64,000 nt of DNA from an uncultured Lachnospiraceae bacterium (GTDB lineage: Bacteria > Bacillota > Clostridia > Lachnospirales > Lachnospiraceae), in contig CAJUJG010000003.1 of assembly GCA_910586715.1 (NCBI GenBank), forward strand, positions 37,346 through 101,345. Direction: 5' to 3'. Within the stretch, counting starts at the first letter, position 1, and every line of letters starts with the position of its first letter. The notes beneath the pieces are model-generated. The model searched no databases. It saw only the letters and a list, made by a program, of their open reading frames with translations, and was not told where the DNA came from. This document shows positions 36,423 to 45,371 of the stretch, one piece after another. The translations under genes and the position numbers were made by a program.

Positions 36423-37520
36423 TTATTTCAGTGCCGCAATCTCCTGCAAATGCCGCGGAATATCAATGTGCTGCGGACAGTTCCTGACACATTGCCCGCA
36501 TCCGATACAGTCCGCCGCCGTTCCTTTGCCAAACGTCGCCCGCTCATAATACATCCGCGAAAAATTTCCGTTCACCTTATAATTATTGTACACGCCAAAA
36601 AGACCGGGAACCGCAATCGTTTTCGGACATACCTCCGTACAGTATCCGCACGCCGTACACGGAATACTCATCCGCATATTAATTATCTCTGCCACCTCCG
36701 CTAAGAGCGCTCTCTCCTCAGCGCTCAGCGGCTTTGGATCATTCATCGTCTTCACATTTTCTGACACCTGTGTCATATTGCTCATACCGCTCAGCACCAT
36801 CATCACATTGTCAAGCCCTGCCGCAAACCGAAGCGCATAAGATGCCGCCGACGCATCACAATTGTACTCCTGCAAACGCTTCTGCGCCTCTTCGGGAAGC
36901 TGCGCAAGCGTGCCGCCCTTTACAGGCTCCATAACAATCACGGGTTTTTTATGCTTCACCGCCGTTTCATAACACTTCCTTGACTGTATAATTTGATTTT
37001 CCCAATCAAGATAATTCACCTGAAGCTGCACAAAGTCAACCTCCGGATGCTCTGTCAGAATTTCATCGAGTGTCCTTGCATCATCATGAAACGAAAAACC
37101 AAAGTTTTTAATCTTCCCTTCGTCCTTCTTTCGCATCGCAAATTCAAATCCGTGAAATTCCTTTGTTTTCTGATACCGGTCTTTTCCCATATTATGCATC
37201 AGGTAATAGTCAAAATACCCTACCCCTGTACGCTCAAGCTGCCGCTCAAAATACATCGGATACTCATCGGCAGACTTGACAATCACGGTCGGCATTTTAT
37301 CCGCAAACACATAACTGCTCCTGTCGTATCGCTCCACAAGCGCTTTTCTAAGCGCCTCCTCCGACCGCTCCTCATGGTACAAATATGCCGTGTCAAAATA
37401 ACAAAAGCCCGCCTGCATAAACAAATCCACCATTTTATTCAGCTCTTCGTAATCAATCGACGTTTTATCCTCAAAATTTTTCAGCGGCAAACGCATTGCT
37501 CCAAATCCCAGTTTTTTCAT
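36423..37520 (-). CDS. Aldo/keto reductase with C-terminal ferredoxin domain
   Basis: 365 residues. The TIM-barrel AKR part shows FDTAYLYHEE (catalytic Tyr), FADKMP (Lys) and YYLMHNM (His). The last 80 residues carry two 4Fe-4S clusters: CTACGYCTEVCP and CIGCGQCVRNCP. This AKR-ferredoxin subfamily is common in anaerobes and probably uses ferredoxin-linked reduction; the substrate is unknown. The start ATG overlaps the MurF stop (ATGA), so it is translationally coupled to murF. Confidence 0.92.
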   Translation of the reverse strand: MKKLGFGAMRLPLKNFEDKTSIDYEELNKMVDLFMQAGFCYFDTAYLYHEERSEEALRKALVERYDRSSYVFADKMPTVIVKSADEYPMYFERQLERTGVGYFDYYLMHNMGKDRYQKTKEFHGFEFAMRKKDEGKIKNFGFSFHDDARTLDEILTEHPEVDFVQLQVNYLDWENQIIQSRKCYETAVKHKKPVIVMEPVKGGTLAQLPEEAQKRLQEYNCDASAASYALRFAAGLDNVMMVLSGMSNMTQVSENVKTMNDPKPLSAEERALLAEVAEIINMRMSIPCTACGYCTEVCPKTIAVPGLFGVYNNYKVNGNFSRMYYERATFGKGTAADCIGCGQCVRNCPQHIDIPRHLQEIAALK

Positions 37521-38920
37521 AAGTAAGCCACAACCTCCTCAAAATGCATTCCGTGCGACGCCTTCACAAGAACCGTATCCTTATCGTGCAGAATACCTTC
37601 CAGCTCACAAATCATCGCATCCTTATCCGTAAAATAATACCTCTTCTGTGCATTGTTATCCACGCCGCAAGCCGCATCATACATGCTTTTGCACAAATCA
37701 CCCACAAAAATCAGCACATGAATTTCCGCATTTGCGGCATATTCTCCGACCTGCGCGTGCAGCGTGCGCTCATTCTTTCCAAGTTCAAACATATCGCCCA
37801 AAATCGCCACGCGCCGCGGGCTTTTTTGCAAATCCGACATCATCAGCAAATCAAGCGCCGCCTTCATTGATACAGGATTGGCATTATAGCAGTCGTCAAT
37901 TACCGTAAAACGCTCCGTGTGAATAATATGGCTTCTGCCGCCCACCGGCTCCACCGCGCAAATTCCCTGTCTGATTTGCTCTGCGCTAAGCCCCAAAAGT
38001 GTCCCCACGGCTGTAGCCGCAAGCGCATTATAAACCATATGCCCGCCTGCAAGCGGAATGTCCGCCTGAAAATCAGCGCGCACTTCGCCTGTACGAATAT
38101 GTATCATCACGCTGCTGCCGTCAAGCCCCCTGTTCTCATAGCCGTCCGCATAAACGCCGCACCCGCTCTCACTTCCAAAAAACAGCGGCTTTATGCCTTT
38201 TACGTCTGTAACTGTAGAAAGCTTATCATCATCCCCATTCAGGCAGATACGCGCATCCTCTTTCATATAATCAAAAATTTCCGTCTTAGCTTTTAAAATA
38301 CCATCGCGTGATTTCAAATTTTCCAAATGGCACTGACCGATATTTGTTATGACACAAATGTCAGGTTTTGCAATTTTGCTAAGCCGGTGCATCTCGCCAA
38401 AATCACTGATCCCCATTTCCAGCACGGCAACCTCGCAGTCATCGCGGATTTTCAACACCGTAAGCGGAAGCCCCACTTCATTATTAAAATTGCCCTCCGT
38501 CTTCTGCACCCGAAATCCTTGCGAAAGCACACTTGCCACAAACTCTTTGGTACTCGTCTTTCCGACACTCCCCGTAATCCCGACAACCTTAACATCAAGC
38601 CCGTCAAGATAAAATTCCGCCATATCCTTCAGCGCCTGAAAGCTGTCCTTTACAAGAATATACGCACCCTCAGTGTCTTTCGGTTCTTTCTCACACACCA
38701 CCCCAAGCGCGCCCTTCTCCCACACGCTCCCGATAAAATCGTGACCATCCACACGCTCACCGGTCGTAGCAACAAACACAAAGCCGCGTTCTGCCTGCCT
38801 CGAATCGTGCACCACCCCAAGCGCCTCGGCAGAATACTGCCAACCGTCCGCTGGCACGCCCTCCATATGCAGCACGCCGCCCACTGCCTGCGCAATATTG
38901 CTGAGTGTCATATTTTTCAT
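37517..38920 (-). CDS. murF: UDP-N-acetylmuramoyl-tripeptide:D-Ala-D-Ala ligase
   Basis: 467 residues from the ATG at 38920, preceded by GGGGG at 7 bases; the frame opens further upstream but without a site. The Mur-ligase P-loop is GITGSVGKTSTKEF, with the central NFNNEVGLPLTVL and C-terminal ILGDMFELG motifs of MurF. It adds D-Ala-D-Ala to UDP-MurNAc-tripeptide in peptidoglycan synthesis. The upstream gene ddl supplies its substrate, so the two form a functional pair with a 14-base gap. Confidence 0.95.
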   Translation of the reverse strand: MKNMTLSNIAQAVGGVLHMEGVPADGWQYSAEALGVVHDSRQAERGFVFVATTGERVDGHDFIGSVWEKGALGVVCEKEPKDTEGAYILVKDSFQALKDMAEFYLDGLDVKVVGITGSVGKTSTKEFVASVLSQGFRVQKTEGNFNNEVGLPLTVLKIRDDCEVAVLEMGISDFGEMHRLSKIAKPDICVITNIGQCHLENLKSRDGILKAKTEIFDYMKEDARICLNGDDDKLSTVTDVKGIKPLFFGSESGCGVYADGYENRGLDGSSVMIHIRTGEVRADFQADIPLAGGHMVYNALAATAVGTLLGLSAEQIRQGICAVEPVGGRSHIIHTERFTVIDDCYNANPVSMKAALDLLMMSDLQKSPRRVAILGDMFELGKNERTLHAQVGEYAANAEIHVLIFVGDLCKSMYDAACGVDNNAQKRYYFTDKDAMICELEGILHDKDTVLVKASHGMHFEEVVAYL

Positions 38921-38934
38921 ACCATACCCCCGTA

Positions 38935-39975
38935 TTATCCCCGATATTTCTCCAAAGAAATGTCTATTATCTTTTGGCAAAGCGCCGGAAAATCCGTTCC
39001 CACAACGGCAGCCTCCTGCGGCAGAAGCGAAGTCGGCGTCATTCCAGGCAGTGTGTTTGCTTCAAGACAGTAAAAATTATAATTCCTATCCATGCGAAAA
39101 TCCATACGCGCATAAGTTTTCAAACGAAGCGCCCGAAAAACAGTTTCCGCGCATGCCTGCATGGCGCGCGCTACGTTCGCGTCAAGCTCGGCAGGGCACG
39201 TTTCCACGGCAGAGCCCGCCTGATATTTATTCTTATAATCATAAAATCCCGTCTTCGGCGCAATCTCAATAATCGGCAATGCCTTACCGTCAATGACCCC
39301 GACAGAAAATTCCCTGCCGTCTATGTACTGTTCGATAATAACCGTATCTTCCAGCGCAAACGCCTGCTCCAGTGCATTTGAAAGCTCGTTTCCGTCATAC
39401 GCAATATACACGCCGACACTCGAACCGCCGCAGTTCACTTTTGCAATGCACGGATAAATGTTCCACACATCCGCCATATGCCTCTCTGTTTTTGAAACGA
39501 CAATGCCCTTGGGCGTCGGAATTTTAAACTGTCCGAAAATTTCCTTTGTAATTGCCTTATCCATTGCAATCGCACTCGACAGATAATCCGTCCCCGTATA
39601 TTTAATGTCCAGCAAATCAAACATCGCCTGAATCTTTCCGTCCTCGCCGTTTTGCCCATGAAGCGCCAGAAAAACAATGTCCGCCTGCTGACAAATCGGG
39701 ATTACATTCGGACCGACCGCACATTCCGGATTGCCTTTGCGCATCGCCTTCACTGCATTAATATCAGGATTCTGCTCCGAAATGCTTCCGAAATTCTCAC
39801 TCCAGTCCCGTTCCCGCGAGAAAATATCAGCCGCATCCCCCTCATATCCCATATACACATCAAGCAGCACAAGCTGGTGCCCTGTTTGTTTTAACGCCTT
39901 ATAAATCATTGTTCCCGTTACGAGAGACACATCCCGCTCCGTACTGATGCCTCCCGCCAATACTACAATATTCAT
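38935..39975 (-). CDS. ddl: D-alanine:D-alanine ligase
   Basis: 346 residues from the ATG at 39975 (GGAGGA about 7 bases upstream). ATP-grasp fold with LAGGISTERDVSL at the N-terminus, the HGQNGEDGKIQ loop, VEQYIDGREFSVGVI-type residues and the C-terminal MDFRMD...CLEANTLPGMTPTSLLPQ. It makes the D-Ala-D-Ala dipeptide used by the adjacent MurF. The GMTPTS(L/F)-type end is the usual Ddl signature; I see no evidence of D-Lac specificity. Confidence 0.95.
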   Translation of the reverse strand: MNIVVLAGGISTERDVSLVTGTMIYKALKQTGHQLVLLDVYMGYEGDAADIFSRERDWSENFGSISEQNPDINAVKAMRKGNPECAVGPNVIPICQQADIVFLALHGQNGEDGKIQAMFDLLDIKYTGTDYLSSAIAMDKAITKEIFGQFKIPTPKGIVVSKTERHMADVWNIYPCIAKVNCGGSSVGVYIAYDGNELSNALEQAFALEDTVIIEQYIDGREFSVGVIDGKALPIIEIAPKTGFYDYKNKYQAGSAVETCPAELDANVARAMQACAETVFRALRLKTYARMDFRMDRNYNFYCLEANTLPGMTPTSLLPQEAAVVGTDFPALCQKIIDISLEKYRG

Positions 39976-40016
39976 TCTGTAATCCTCCATTCTAAACCAT
40001 TCGCTCCTAAATCCAG

Positions 40017-41441
40017 TTACCAGTCTTTCTCTATATCAATCAAATTTTTCAGCATATCACTCATTCCAAAAAGCAGTATTCCGTTCCACTCCAAATTTCT
40101 GTCAGCTGTCTCCAAAAGTTCCTTCCACGCGCCGCTTTCATCAATATAACACACACCGTTTTCATTCAGACCTCCCATATATTGTATGGTATTCTCAATA
40201 ATCTCCGTGTATTCCTTGCTCGGCGTAATATCATTTATGAAACACAACAGCAGCATATTGTAAAGATTATCATACACCGAACGCTTTCCGGTCCCGAAAA
40301 ACGCGTCATTTTTCGCCGCATTTCCGGTATCCTCATTCCGGTCCACCAAATCCTTCATAATATGCGTACACAAATCCCTGTCCGTGTTCTCTCCGGCGCT
40401 GACATATGCGATGACGCCGTAAAAAACAAACCGCTGTGCAGAATAATCCTCATTCTTTTCTTTCAAAAACGTTTCAACAATCGTCTTATATTCCTCGTTG
40501 AATTGAACACGAAACAATTGCACTGCCGCATAAAAACGTGCATTCTTTCTGACATCCGTGTCACATTCCTGCTTTGAAAGCCACGCCCAAGCCTTGTCCG
40601 CCGCCTCCTTATACTCCTTCGAGACGCTTGCCTCATACCTGCCGAACATATCACGGCTCATTGCCATAATCCCGCAAAACGCTGCCGTCGCCTCGTAATC
40701 ACCGTAAAGACTTCCATCCGTTCCCTGATGCCCTTTCAGCCAGCCGGCAAAATACAAAAGCTGCGACACAAGCTGCCTGTCCTTTTCCTCCTCACCAAAC
40801 TGCTTGTATGCTTCCTCAAACAGCGAACCGTTGCACTGCATTGCGTACATAATCGCATGCATTCCAAAGCTGATATCGCAAATCCCCTGCGCATCCTCCA
40901 CAAGCTGCACATCGCTTACATTCTTTAACATTCCAACAAACATATTTTCGTATCCGTCCGGTGTAATGCCAAACGGATACGACTGTCCGACAATATCTGT
41001 CTCTATGTAATACGTTCCCGTATCCGTCACTTCGGAAAAATCGCCCTCACTGAGATAGCATCCACTGTTTTCATCCAATCTCCTTTTCCCGATTCGTCCA
41101 GTGTAAACCACCTTTTTGTCTGCCTGATTGATAACCCGAAATGTGCTCCCCAGCTGCTCGCCGAAAAACATTACTTTCTTCTCACGATTGGAAATATACC
41201 CTGCCTGATTGACAAAAACCTTTGTAGTGCTCACGGGAAGCGTAATTCCCTGGCTCACCAAAAGGGCGCCAAAGTCCTCTCCGCGCCCAAACATCGATTG
41301 CTGTATCATATCCTGCTCCGACGCCACCTTCGTCTCGGTCTGCTCCGTTTCCATCTGTGTACCGCCGCATCCTGTAACCGCAATTGTTACAGCCATAATC
41401 AGGGAAATCGCCCTGAACCTTTTATTCATCTTCATTACCAT
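40017..41441 (-). CDS. GH9-like lipoprotein with CelD_N Ig domain
   Basis: 474 residues. A lipoprotein signal peptide ends in VTGC (Cys about residue 25). Residues about 70-165 match the cellulase N-terminal Ig-like domain (TKVFVNQAGYISNREKKVMF). The rest is an all-helical toroid-like region resembling GH9, but the DAGD catalytic motif expected after the Ig domain is not visible, so hydrolase activity is doubtful. It would be anchored to the outer face of the membrane. It follows the amidohydrolase gene by 25 bases. The GH9 relation is moderate. Confidence 0.6.
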   Translation of the reverse strand: MVMKMNKRFRAISLIMAVTIAVTGCGGTQMETEQTETKVASEQDMIQQSMFGRGEDFGALLVSQGITLPVSTTKVFVNQAGYISNREKKVMFFGEQLGSTFRVINQADKKVVYTGRIGKRRLDENSGCYLSEGDFSEVTDTGTYYIETDIVGQSYPFGITPDGYENMFVGMLKNVSDVQLVEDAQGICDISFGMHAIMYAMQCNGSLFEEAYKQFGEEEKDRQLVSQLLYFAGWLKGHQGTDGSLYGDYEATAAFCGIMAMSRDMFGRYEASVSKEYKEAADKAWAWLSKQECDTDVRKNARFYAAVQLFRVQFNEEYKTIVETFLKEKNEDYSAQRFVFYGVIAYVSAGENTDRDLCTHIMKDLVDRNEDTGNAAKNDAFFGTGKRSVYDNLYNMLLLCFINDITPSKEYTEIIENTIQYMGGLNENGVCYIDESGAWKELLETADRNLEWNGILLFGMSDMLKNLIDIEKDW

Positions 41442-41465
41442 AATCGTATCTCCAGTAGTTCTATT

Positions 41466-42623
41466 TTACACGTATTCCTTTGCTCTGTAAACCACTTTTC
41501 CATCGATGATTGTCATAAGCGTTTTTGTAAAAGTTTCCATTGGATTTCCATCGAAAACTGCAATATCAGCATCTTTTCCCTTCTCAATGGTGCCCACCCG
41601 ATTGTCCGTTCCGCATATCTTTGCGGCATTAATTGTCATTGCACGATACCCGTCCTCAAGAGACAGCCCCTGCTTGACGCTAAGCCCCACACACAGTGGA
41701 AGCGACTGGATCAGCGACACGGGATGATCCGTTGTAATTGCCACTGTAACACCTGCGTTTGCAAGAATACCCGCGGTCTTAAATGCCACATTCTGCACTT
41801 CAATTTTATTGCGCGTCGTAAAATCCGGTCCGACAATTGCAGGGTAATTCTCCGCGGAAAGCTCTTCGGCAATTAAATGTCCCTCACTGCAATGATCCAG
41901 CGTCATCCGCAAATCAAATTCCTTCGCTATGCGAATTGCCGTGAAAATATCATCCACACGATGTACATGTGCCTTCAACGGAATTTTTTTCTCAAACACC
42001 GGACGCCATGCCTCATAATGGAGACTGTAGGGCGTGTTATTCTTCTCGTAATCGCAAAGATACTGCCGCGCATTCACAAGTTCGTTTCTCAGCATCCCTG
42101 CAATCGCCATTCGCGTTACAGGAGATATATTCATACCGGAATAATTTACCTTCGGATTTTCACCGAAGGCAACTTTCATTGCGGAAGGCATCTTCAGGAT
42201 TAAATCGTCAATCCTTCTCCCGCATGTCTTGATAACAGCAAACTGACCTCCGACAACATTAGAGCTGCCGGGGCCGATATTTGCTGAAGTAATGCCCGCC
42301 CGAACCGCGTCCGAAAAGGCTGCATCCATCGTATTTATGGCATCTATGGAGCGGAGCATGGGCGTAATGGGATGGACTGTCTCATTGCAGTCGTCTCCCT
42401 CCTGCCCCTTTTTCTCTTCTGTGATCCCCATATGGCAATGCGCCTCAATCAAGCCGGGCATCAGCAAATGGTGTCTCACATCTATTGTCTCGCACGCCGC
42501 AGACTCCGGAAGCGTTATTACATTTGATACCTCTGCAATCTTACCGTCCTTTATAAGTACACTGCCATCAAATGTTCCCGCTTTCGCCATACTGCGGATC
42601 GTCGCATTTTTCAATAAAAGCAT
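41466..42623 (-). CDS. Amidohydrolase family protein (imidazolonepropionase-like)
   Basis: 385 residues. Metal ligands are visible: HCH in IEAHCHMG, then AHVHR, LDHCSEGH and TTDHPVSL. The C-terminal GTIEKGKDADIAVFDGNPM is standard for cyclic amidohydrolases of the imidazolonepropionase/YtcJ group. The substrate is unknown. It lies between a lipoprotein gene and the SpoIIQ-like gene on the same strand (7-base gap to the latter), so it may be co-transcribed with them. The ATG has GGAGGA about 12 bases upstream. Confidence 0.85.
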   Translation of the reverse strand: MLLLKNATIRSMAKAGTFDGSVLIKDGKIAEVSNVITLPESAACETIDVRHHLLMPGLIEAHCHMGITEEKKGQEGDDCNETVHPITPMLRSIDAINTMDAAFSDAVRAGITSANIGPGSSNVVGGQFAVIKTCGRRIDDLILKMPSAMKVAFGENPKVNYSGMNISPVTRMAIAGMLRNELVNARQYLCDYEKNNTPYSLHYEAWRPVFEKKIPLKAHVHRVDDIFTAIRIAKEFDLRMTLDHCSEGHLIAEELSAENYPAIVGPDFTTRNKIEVQNVAFKTAGILANAGVTVAITTDHPVSLIQSLPLCVGLSVKQGLSLEDGYRAMTINAAKICGTDNRVGTIEKGKDADIAVFDGNPMETFTKTLMTIIDGKVVYRAKEYV

Positions 42624-42630
42624 TTGGCTG

Positions 42631-43533
42631 CTAATCCTCCTGTCCCCTCGTTAAAGGATCAACCGGTATTCCGTCTTTCGTCAGCTTAAAATAAACATTG
42701 GAACCTTCTTCCGAATAATAAATGGTAGGCGCCGCTACTTTTCCCACCAAATCGCCTGCCGACACTCTGTCACCTTCTGCTACGGCAAGTTCCTCAAGCT
42801 GCCCGTAGGTAAGCTCATAACCGTCTCCTACATCAAAGGTTACGGTATTTCCCGTTTGGGAATCATAGTAAATGCGTTTCACAATCCCTTCCGTTGCCGC
42901 CGTGATTACTGTTCCCTCAGGCGCGGAAAGCACAAGTGCGGGATTGTACTTATACTGCTGCATGGTCGGATGATACACCGCCTTGTCCATACTGTAGTCA
43001 AGGAGCACTTCTCCTACAACCGGAAGTGTCAGTGCTTCTGTTCCCGCAAAGTTCAGCGGTTCCGCTGCCGCTTCCTCACTCATAAATACCGCTGCCTTGT
43101 CAGTACCTTCTAAGGTACTACCTTCAAGCGTGGTATTTTCCAACGGAACATTTGACACGTTTCCAGAATTTACCTCCGTAAAATTGGGATCAACATCCAT
43201 GTCATTGTTATCGCTTAAATCATACATATCAATATCCTGTGTCTTCTCATAGCGCGCATCGGTCAGACCCGCATTTCCTTTTGTCAGTTCCGCCTTCGCC
43301 TTTCCCGAAACAAAGCGCGAATTATTCGCGTTTTCCTCCTGCGTATTACCATCATTTTGTTTTTCCTGCTCGAGCCTTGCAAAATCTATTTTGTTATCTT
43401 CCGTTTTCGTGTTGCCCCGTGCCGACATATACACGCCGGCAAGCGTCAGTGCAGACAATACAAACACAGAAGCTGCTATAATGCTCAATTTTTCCTTCTG
43501 CACGGCAGGGCGCCTGTTATTACGTCTGTTCAT
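42631..43533 (-). CDS. SpoIIQ-like protein with degenerate M23 (LytM) domain
   Basis: 300 residues. There is one N-terminal membrane segment (about 17-33), a long Asn/Asp/Glu-rich linker and a C-terminal LytM fold (about 170-295). In the fold the zinc ligands are missing: the HxxxD site reads YKYNPALVLSA, the HxH site reads NVYFKLTK, and YGQLEEL replaces the HLS-type loop. SpoIIQ in Bacillus also lacks full activity and forms a channel with SpoIIIAH across the forespore gap. The pairing with the SpoIID-like gene just upstream copies the spoIID-spoIIQ order of sporulating Firmicutes. The ATG has GGAGG about 7 bases upstream. Confidence 0.7.
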   Translation of the reverse strand: MNRRNNRRPAVQKEKLSIIAASVFVLSALTLAGVYMSARGNTKTEDNKIDFARLEQEKQNDGNTQEENANNSRFVSGKAKAELTKGNAGLTDARYEKTQDIDMYDLSDNNDMDVDPNFTEVNSGNVSNVPLENTTLEGSTLEGTDKAAVFMSEEAAAEPLNFAGTEALTLPVVGEVLLDYSMDKAVYHPTMQQYKYNPALVLSAPEGTVITAATEGIVKRIYYDSQTGNTVTFDVGDGYELTYGQLEELAVAEGDRVSAGDLVGKVAAPTIYYSEEGSNVYFKLTKDGIPVDPLTRGQED

Positions 43534-43613
43534 CCTCTACCTCCATTTCCGGCAAGTCACCAACAAGTTTTTATCGGTTCGCCTGTTGATAGCATTGCCG
43601 TGTTTGGAGAAGT

Positions 43614-44300
43614 TTATTCATAGATTGCTACCGAAATCCCGTCGTAAAAGTATTGCAAAATTTTGTAAAAATCCATGCCGTCCTGAGCCAGTATATACGC
43701 AAAATTTAATGAAAACCCAACGCCCTCGCCCGCCTCTTCGACAAGCATGCTGCCCTGTGAGGACGTGAAAAACGGAGCCGCGATTACCCTGTTTTCCTTT
43801 GTAATCACGGCTCCATATGTAAATGCAACGGCACGTTCAATCTCTTTCCATTTTATATATTCCTCACTGCCCGTATCCGTTCCCAGCTGTCTGATATAAA
43901 GACCTGTCCTGTCAAAATCAAGGTTTTCCGGGCATCCCTCGCACTCCCATGTATAAAGAAGATTGGTGCGAAACACAATCGCAAGCGCCTTCAAATACTC
44001 CTGCTCTAAATCATACGCAGACTGCGACGTTGTTTCCACAAAATCCTCGCTTTCGCTAAAAATAATATCCTTTGGTATCTGCGCTGCAACCATCAGTTCT
44101 ACAATTTTCTCCGGGGCATAATAGAAATCTCCCCTGCCTTCATGGACCATTACCCGAAAAGCAGAATTTATGACACTTGTGTCATTTTTTTCCGCTTTCC
44201 CTTTTATGGAATCATAAACAGATTTAGGCGGTTTTATCAATATACTGCCAATAATCGGCAGGCTGATTATAACAATAAAAATTTTTAAAATCTTCTTCAT
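43614..44300 (-). CDS. SpoIID-like protein
   Basis: 228 residues with one N-terminal membrane anchor (about 7-22). It follows the SpoIID domain pattern: EYLKALAIVFRTNLL (Glu and Arg of the catalytic helix), FFTSSQGS (S-x-S-G loop) and GFSLNFAYILAQDGMDF and QYFYDG at the C-terminus (GHGVGMSQ-type and HYY-G-type motifs, partly changed). SpoIID is the lytic transglycosylase of engulfment and cell-wall remodelling in the mother cell. The protein is divergent, so the call rests on the order of motifs and the SpoIIQ-like neighbour. The ribosome site is weak. Confidence 0.65.
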   Translation of the reverse strand: MKKILKIFIVIISLPIIGSILIKPPKSVYDSIKGKAEKNDTSVINSAFRVMVHEGRGDFYYAPEKIVELMVAAQIPKDIIFSESEDFVETTSQSAYDLEQEYLKALAIVFRTNLLYTWECEGCPENLDFDRTGLYIRQLGTDTGSEEYIKWKEIERAVAFTYGAVITKENRVIAAPFFTSSQGSMLVEEAGEGVGFSLNFAYILAQDGMDFYKILQYFYDGISVAIYE

Positions 44301-44354
44301 GCTTTATTTTACGCATTACTATTTTATACTATTCATAATTTTTTATTTCCGTGA

Positions 44355-44390
44355 GCAATGGGCAAGTGGTTGCTTGCATACATTTTGCAA
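44355..44390 (+). repeat. Repeat GCAATGGGCA...GGTTGCTTGCA, left copy
   Basis: This element shares GCAATG-R-GCA and GGTTGCTTGCA with the segment 45305-45370 on the opposite strand. The two copies lie on either side of the acetylesterase gene as imperfect inverted repeats, the right one longer because of an inserted palindrome (TGCCA/TGGCA). Confidence 0.45.
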
Positions 44391-44434
44391 ATTCCTCGTA
44401 GCCCGCTGCGAAGTATTTGACTTTAACCGCACGT

Positions 44435-45139
44435 TTACACCCCGATATAATCCTGCGCTCCATCCACAATCAGATCCCCATAAATTCCGCCAAGCGCAAG
44501 CAGTCCTTTCGCAATAAGCCCCGCATACAGCATCGCACCATCATAGCGCAAATGCGTATTATCCTGCTTACCTTCCGGATAATTCTTATAAATTCCTGCA
44601 TCAAAAAACATATGCCATTTACGGCTTTCTTCCTCTCCTGCTTTTTCCAGTGCGGCGCGGCTCATGGTAAATAAATCCACAAGCGGTACGTTATATTTTT
44701 TTGCAGCTTCTTTCATGCCTGCTACATAGTCTGTGTGCATACTCGCCAAAAGAGCTCCGTTTTCGTCAAAATGTCTGCGCTCAACCGGCGTAATCAATAC
44801 CGGATATGCATCATGCGTTTTTGCGACCTGGATATACGTCTCAAGATTTTCAATATATGTCGAATACGGCTCCGTATAACGCGATGGGTCTTCTTTCTTT
44901 TCATCATTATGACCAAACTGGATAAACAAAAAATCTCCCGCTCCAATCTCCTCGTCAATCGCCGCGAGCCTGCCCTCATCCATAAAGCTCTTTGTGCTTC
45001 TGCCGTTTCTTGCATGATTCAAAACAAAAACACCCTCCTTTACATACATCGGAAAAACCTGACCAATTCCCGTTTGCGGATAGGTTGTCACATCGTTGTT
45101 CTGTACCGTGGAATCCGCCGCCCAAAATATCTTATTCAT
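44435..45139 (-). CDS. Rhamnogalacturonan acetylesterase-like SGNH hydrolase
   Basis: About 234 residues. Catalytic blocks: AADSTV (Ser in block I), NHARNGRSTKSF (block II), FGHNDEK (Asn in block III) and DNTHLR (Asp and His in block V). This is the CE12 rhamnogalacturonan acetylesterase pattern; it removes O-acetyl groups from pectin backbone oligosaccharides. No signal peptide, so it is intracellular. The start is less certain: ATG 45139 has AAGG at about 13 bases, ATG 45166 has only an A-rich stretch. It is flanked by imperfect inverted repeats and lies downstream of the LplCBA-type importer. Confidence 0.85.
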   Translation of the reverse strand: MNKIFWAADSTVQNNDVTTYPQTGIGQVFPMYVKEGVFVLNHARNGRSTKSFMDEGRLAAIDEEIGAGDFLFIQFGHNDEKKEDPSRYTEPYSTYIENLETYIQVAKTHDAYPVLITPVERRHFDENGALLASMHTDYVAGMKEAAKKYNVPLVDLFTMSRAALEKAGEEESRKWHMFFDAGIYKNYPEGKQDNTHLRYDGAMLYAGLIAKGLLALGGIYGDLIVDGAQDYIGV

Positions 45140-45205
45140 ATTATAACCATACCTTTCTTCACTCATAAACTTTTCTTTATTTATGATTATAACACAAAAT
45201 AAATA

Positions 45206-45233
45206 AAAAAGGGAAACTGAAGTTTCCCTTTTT
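45206..45233. terminator. Terminator of the sugar importer operon
   Basis: AAAAAGGGAAACT (45206-45218) pairs exactly with 45221-45233; T-rich tails occur on both strands. It lies after the permease stop (45372) and before the acetylesterase promoter region, where a TATAAT-like box can be seen near 45190 on the minus strand. Confidence 0.75.
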
Positions 45234-45371
45234 CTTTAATATATTTGCAGTACATATTCGAAAAACCTTCGGTTTTCCGAATACACGAGCTTCGCTCTAT
45301 CAAAATGCAGATTGTCAAATTCGTCTGCAAGCAACCGATTTGCCACTTTACATTTTGGCACTGCTCATTGC

